A DNA stretch of 7,597 bases, from contig DKGN01000103.1 in NCBI GenBank assembly GCA_002453275.1, forward strand, positions 1-7,597. The letters run 5' to 3'. The DNA is from Caryophanales bacterium UBA6769 (GTDB taxonomy: Bacteria > Bacillota > Bacilli > Bacillales > UBA6769). This document shows, piece after piece, positions 5,441 through 7,597 of this stretch. The notes beneath the pieces are model-generated. The model was not told the DNA's origin. It saw only the letters and a program-made list of their open reading frames with translations, and searched no databases. The translations under genes were made by a program, and so were the position numbers. Every line of letters starts with the position of its first letter. The first letter of the stretch is position 1.

Positions 5441-5482
5441 GCCCTTAGCGAACAACCCCTCCCTTATCAATCTATTAAGGGC
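5441..5482 (-). promoter_or_regulatory. Alternative hairpins in the ybaK-cwlD leader
   Basis: On the minus strand GCCCTTA (5482-5476) can pair with TAAGGG (5466-5461, nine-base loop) or with TAAGGGC (5447-5441). These pairings exclude each other. No T-tract follows either, so they are not terminators, and the cwlD ribosome site (5417-5409) is outside both. They could be processing or stability elements; function is unproven. Confidence 0.35.
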
Positions 5483-5522
5483 TGGACAACATTATAACGA
5501 GGAGTTTTAAATTTTTCGGTAT

Positions 5523-5954
5523 TTAATGAAGGCGCATCCGGTAACGCCTTTCTCCTTTTTTAAAGCCTACTTGCCACCAACACTTTAAAAATAATTCACA
5601 CGTGACGTACAATTTTTCATAAGCTTCACTTTCACTCCAAAATAACCAGAAGTCAAACAGCGTATCCGTAAATTGCTTTAGCTCAGAGCTTGCCCGACTA
5701 AGCACTTGCTCCTCTGACTCTCCATGAAAACTAAACTTGCTGTAGGATGCCCCGACCAAATACGCTTCAATCGCGAGATCAATACACGTCTCCTCAAGCT
5801 CTTGCTGAATAAATAACGACTCATCGTAAAACGACATAAATCGCTTACGCACATCATTCGCAATCTCATGTAGTGTTAAGTCCAATAAGGCGTTGCGTTC
5901 AAACAGAATTTGCTTCTGTTCTCTTCGCTCGAAAAAACTTGTAATCACATTCAC
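5523..5954 (-). CDS. ybaK: YbaK family (DUF2521) protein
   Basis: This uncharacterised Bacillaceae protein is encoded just upstream of cwlD. I choose the GTG at 5954: GGGGG lies eight bases upstream, and the product MNVITSFFERREQKQILFERN then aligns without gaps with the start of B. subtilis YbaK as I remember it. That gives 143 aa (B. subtilis about 147). The ATG at 5969 would add five residues, but it overlaps the GGGGG. Other family features are IDLAIEAYLVGASYSKFSFHGES (about 60-82), a Trp/Phe-rich centre (FDFWLFWSE), FLKCWWQVGFKKGERR near the end, and a basic C-terminus (RRYRMRLH). It is soluble and helical, with no signal. The role is unknown; the cwlD linkage and possible sigma-G promoter suggest sporulation. 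Confidence 0.85.
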   Translation of the reverse strand: MNVITSFFERREQKQILFERNALLDLTLHEIANDVRKRFMSFYDESLFIQQELEETCIDLAIEAYLVGASYSKFSFHGESEEQVLSRASSELKQFTDTLFDFWLFWSESEAYEKLYVTCELFLKCWWQVGFKKGERRYRMRLH

Positions 5955-5983
5955 ACCGTAAACCCCCATCTGTTCGTTTCCCT

Positions 5984-6014
5984 TAGTTTTTAAATAACGG
6001 TAAACGACTATTCA
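5984..6014 (-). promoter_or_regulatory. Candidate sigma-G promoter of ybaK-cwlD
   Basis: The minus strand has TGAATA (6014-6009), an 18-base spacer and AAAACTA (5990-5984), against the sigma-G pattern TGAATA...CATACTA (6/6 and 5/7). It is 30 bases before the GTG start of ybaK. Forespore expression fits cwlD. A sigma-E promoter known for cwlD in B. subtilis was not located. Confidence 0.5.
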
Positions 6015-6037
6015 GGAAAAGTGTGGGAGAAAAAATA

Positions 6038-6068
6038 ATGACTATGAAAGCGCAAAGTTTGCTATAAT
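6038..6068 (+). promoter_or_regulatory. Sigma-A promoter of the WecG/TagA-like gene
   Basis: TATAAT (6063-6068) is perfect and is preceded by TGC, an extended -10 element. ATGACT (6038-6043) is a possible -35 box, but the 19-base spacer is long. The start codon lies 36 bases downstream. A vegetative promoter fits a cell-wall-polymer gene and contrasts with the divergent sporulation promoter beside it. Confidence 0.65.
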
Positions 6069-6103
6069 TGGACATCATTTGAATAATAAATTTGGAGATA
6101 TAA

Positions 6104-6850
6104 ATGATGTCAAAAAAAGTGGAAATTCTTGGAGTCAAATTTAATAATACAACGAAAAAAGAAATCGTAGACGTATTAGACAAACGAATCAACACGAATC
6201 AAAAAACATTTGTCGTAACAGCGAATCCCGAAATCGTCATGTATGCAAACCAAGATGACGATTATATGCAAGCATTACAAATAGCAGATTATATCGTTCC
6301 AGATGGAATTGGGATCGTTCTTGGGGCCAAGCTATTGCGAAAGCCACTACAGGAAAGAGTCGCTGGCTTCGATTTAATGAATGACATTCTTGCCAAAGCA
6401 AATGAGCAATCGTTGCGCGTGTTCTTCCTAGGGGCAAAAGAAGATATCATTGAAAAAGCCGTTCAACAGATTGAAATAACCTATCCGAATACGCACGTGT
6501 GCGGTTATCACCATGGATACTTTCCATTAGAGGATGCAAGCATTACAGAAATGGTGCAACGGGCGAACCCAGATATAACGTTCGTCGCCTTAGGTTACCC
6601 AAAGCAGGAAATGTGGATTAAGAATAATTTGCCCGCTTTTAAAAAAGGGCTTTTCATGGGGGTTGGAGGTAGCCTAGATGTCTGGGCAGGATCAGTGAAA
6701 CGAGCACCAGCTTTCTGGAGAAAGCTAAATATTGAGTGGCTCTATCGATTAATAAAACAACCGACACGTTGGAAACGAATGCTCTTCTTACCAAGATTTA
6801 TCATTAACGTCTGGCGCACAAGAAAAACAGAGCACCGTCATGGAAATTAA
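6104..6850 (+). CDS. WecG/TagA/CpsF family glycosyltransferase (GT26)
   Basis: Family members transfer a sugar, typically N-acetylmannosamine in TagA/TarA, from a UDP donor to undecaprenyl-diphosphate-N-acetylglucosamine, the committed step to teichoic acid linkage units, on the inner membrane face. The 248-aa product has the family's motifs: VVTANPEIV (T39, N41), ADYIVPDGIGIV (D67, at the place of the proposed catalytic Asp65 of Thermoanaerobacter TagA), FFLGA, CGYHHGYF, VALGYPKQEMW, GVGGSLDVWAG and a basic amphipathic tail (KLNIEWLYRLIKQPTRWKR) of the membrane-targeting type. GGAG stands six bases before ATG 6104; a second ATG follows at once. It is divergent from ybaK and convergent with an LCP gene. 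It could equally be for teichuronic or another wall glycopolymer, so I give no symbol. Confidence 0.88.
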   Translation: MMSKKVEILGVKFNNTTKKEIVDVLDKRINTNQKTFVVTANPEIVMYANQDDDYMQALQIADYIVPDGIGIVLGAKLLRKPLQERVAGFDLMNDILAKANEQSLRVFFLGAKEDIIEKAVQQIEITYPNTHVCGYHHGYFPLEDASITEMVQRANPDITFVALGYPKQEMWIKNNLPAFKKGLFMGVGGSLDVWAGSVKRAPAFWRKLNIEWLYRLIKQPTRWKRMLFLPRFIINVWRTRKTEHRHGN

Positions 6851-6873
6851 TTTATCCATTTCGTGCTCTGTTT
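6825..6873. terminator. Shared bidirectional terminator overlapping the glycosyltransferase 3' end
   Basis: AAACAGAGCAC (6825-6835) pairs perfectly with GTGCTCTGTTT (6863-6873), and ATGGA/TCCAT can continue the stem inside. CTTTTATT follows rightward and TTCTT follows leftward after the arm's own TTT. The last codons and the stop (6848-6850) of the glycosyltransferase lie inside the hairpin. The LCP stop is four bases to the right. One element serves both genes. Confidence 0.85.
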
Positions 6874-6876
6874 CTT

Positions 6877-7597
6877 TTATTCGTCTGAGCGCTCACTTGC
6901 CATTTCCGTCTGACTTGAACCGGGAACCTCCAAATGAGCTTTTAATTCATTTTTTAAATTCGCTAAGTACATATCATCTAGCTGCCAGTAGTATAACCTC
7001 TGACCACGACTATTCGTTGTCCAAAGGTCGCTACCTTCTAATGTCAATGTTTCAAGAGCTAAATTTCCGGATATACCATAATCAATGAAAGCCTTCATTT
7101 CGTCAAAAAGCATATCAGTTTTCATGTTCGAAGCAATAGCCTCGATTACCTCACCATACTTCATCACCGATGAACCAGAGGCTGCCTTCTTCAAGATTGC
7201 TTTCATAATTTCTTGCTGACGTTTGCCGCGTTCAATATCATTATCAAGCTTTCTCGTGCGCGCAAGGGCAAGTGCTTCTTCACCATCTAGGCGCTGCAGA
7301 CCTTCTTGTAATGTAATTGCATTCGGTCTATCTTTTGAGTCTTGTTCAGAGAACGTATATGGAACATCGACATCAATACCACCAAGAGCATCGACAACTT
7401 CCATGAATGCTTCAAAGTCAAGACGAACATAATAGTCAACAGGAATATCAAGTAAATCTTCAACTGTTTCAATCGTAGCACGCGCGCCGCCATGACTATG
7501 GGCGTGGTTAATTTTCGTTTCGTATCCGAGATCACGAATATACACGTAGGAATCCCGAGGAATCGACACTAACTTGACAGACTTATCCTCTTTGTTA
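6877..7597 (-). CDS. LytR-CpsA-Psr (LCP) family cell-wall polymer ligase, partial
   Basis: LCP enzymes (TagT/TagU/TagV in B. subtilis) transfer undecaprenyl-linked wall polymers onto peptidoglycan, outside the membrane. Only the C-terminal 239 codons are in the window: the frame runs open to the right edge, reading NKEDKSVKLVSIPRDSYVYI. The GTG at 7569 is internal, not the start. The missing N-terminus should hold the membrane anchor and first part of the domain. Seen motifs are SIPRD (Arg14 of the fragment), KINHAHSHGG, GGIDVDVP, and LARTRKLDNDIERGKRQQ with its conserved Arg residues that hold the pyrophosphate. The tail after the domain is short and acidic (SERSDE). The facing glycosyltransferase suggests both serve one wall polymer. 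Which LCP subtype cannot be told. Confidence 0.9.
   Translation of the reverse strand, partial: NKEDKSVKLVSIPRDSYVYIRDLGYETKINHAHSHGGARATIETVEDLLDIPVDYYVRLDFEAFMEVVDALGGIDVDVPYTFSEQDSKDRPNAITLQEGLQRLDGEEALALARTRKLDNDIERGKRQQEIMKAILKKAASGSSVMKYGEVIEAIASNMKTDMLFDEMKAFIDYGISGNLALETLTLEGSDLWTTNSRGQRLYYWQLDDMYLANLKNELKAHLEVPGSSQTEMASERSDE

Noticed and set aside
5491..5496. TATAAT on the minus strand in the ybaK-cwlD gap as a cwlD promoter
   Set aside because: There is no -35 box at any normal distance (CCGAAA at 17 bases) and no TG extension.
6840..7088. Plus-strand 82-codon frame opposite the LCP gene
   Set aside because: It begins inside the terminator hairpin and lies antisense to a strongly supported LCP domain.
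1..7597. CRISPR array, prophage, toxin-antitoxin or defence genes
   Set aside because: No regularly spaced direct repeats and no such protein families are present; all sizeable genes are assigned to sporulation, regulation or wall synthesis.

Overview
The window is chromosomal DNA from an endospore-forming Bacillaceae. Five or six consecutive genes match, in content and relative orientation, the Bacillus subtilis block ybaK-cwlD-salA(ybaL)-gerD-kbaA-pdaB(ybaN), here read in reverse. In B. subtilis an rRNA operon follows pdaB. At the left edge of this window two tandem, rRNA-type promoters fire leftward out of the window, at the place where that operon would begin. The species cannot be fixed from the sequence.

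Layout from left to right. Bases 1-160 hold two leftward promoters (predicted rrn P1 and P2). Bases 186-220 hold a terminator for a small leftward gene of 74 codons (248-472) of unknown function. A 308-base divergent gap carries one copy of a short dispersed repeat and a sigma-E-like promoter for pdaB (781-1542, +). The pdaB-kbaA gap is unusually long (about 430 bases). It contains a terminator and then roughly 300 bases of non-coding, hairpin-rich, repeat-bearing DNA. kbaA (1971-2564, -) and gerD (2726-3352, +) are divergent. gerD and salA (3405-4463, -) converge on a 15-bp perfect-stem terminator. The salA-cwlD gap holds the cwlD terminator, the salA promoter and another repeat copy. cwlD (4689-5405, -) and ybaK (5523-5954, -) probably form an operon. 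The right end leaves the sporulation block: a WecG/TagA-type glycosyltransferase (6104-6850, +) converges on a LytR-CpsA-Psr cell-wall ligase (6877 to beyond the edge, -), and the two share one terminator.

How the genes fit together. KbaA feeds the KinB branch of the phosphorelay at the start of sporulation. PdaB and CwlD act on spore peptidoglycan (spore integrity and muramic-lactam cortex). GerD is the lipoprotein that clusters germinant receptors in the inner spore membrane. SalA is a ParA/Mrp-like ATPase regulator of exoprotein genes. The glycosyltransferase and LCP protein belong to anionic wall-polymer (teichoic-acid-type) synthesis and attachment. Most of the window is therefore well-known biology. 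The less explained parts are the small 74-aa gene, the structured pdaB-kbaA spacer, and a family of short sequences shared between non-coding gaps. I found no convincing new defence, mobile or enzymatic system.
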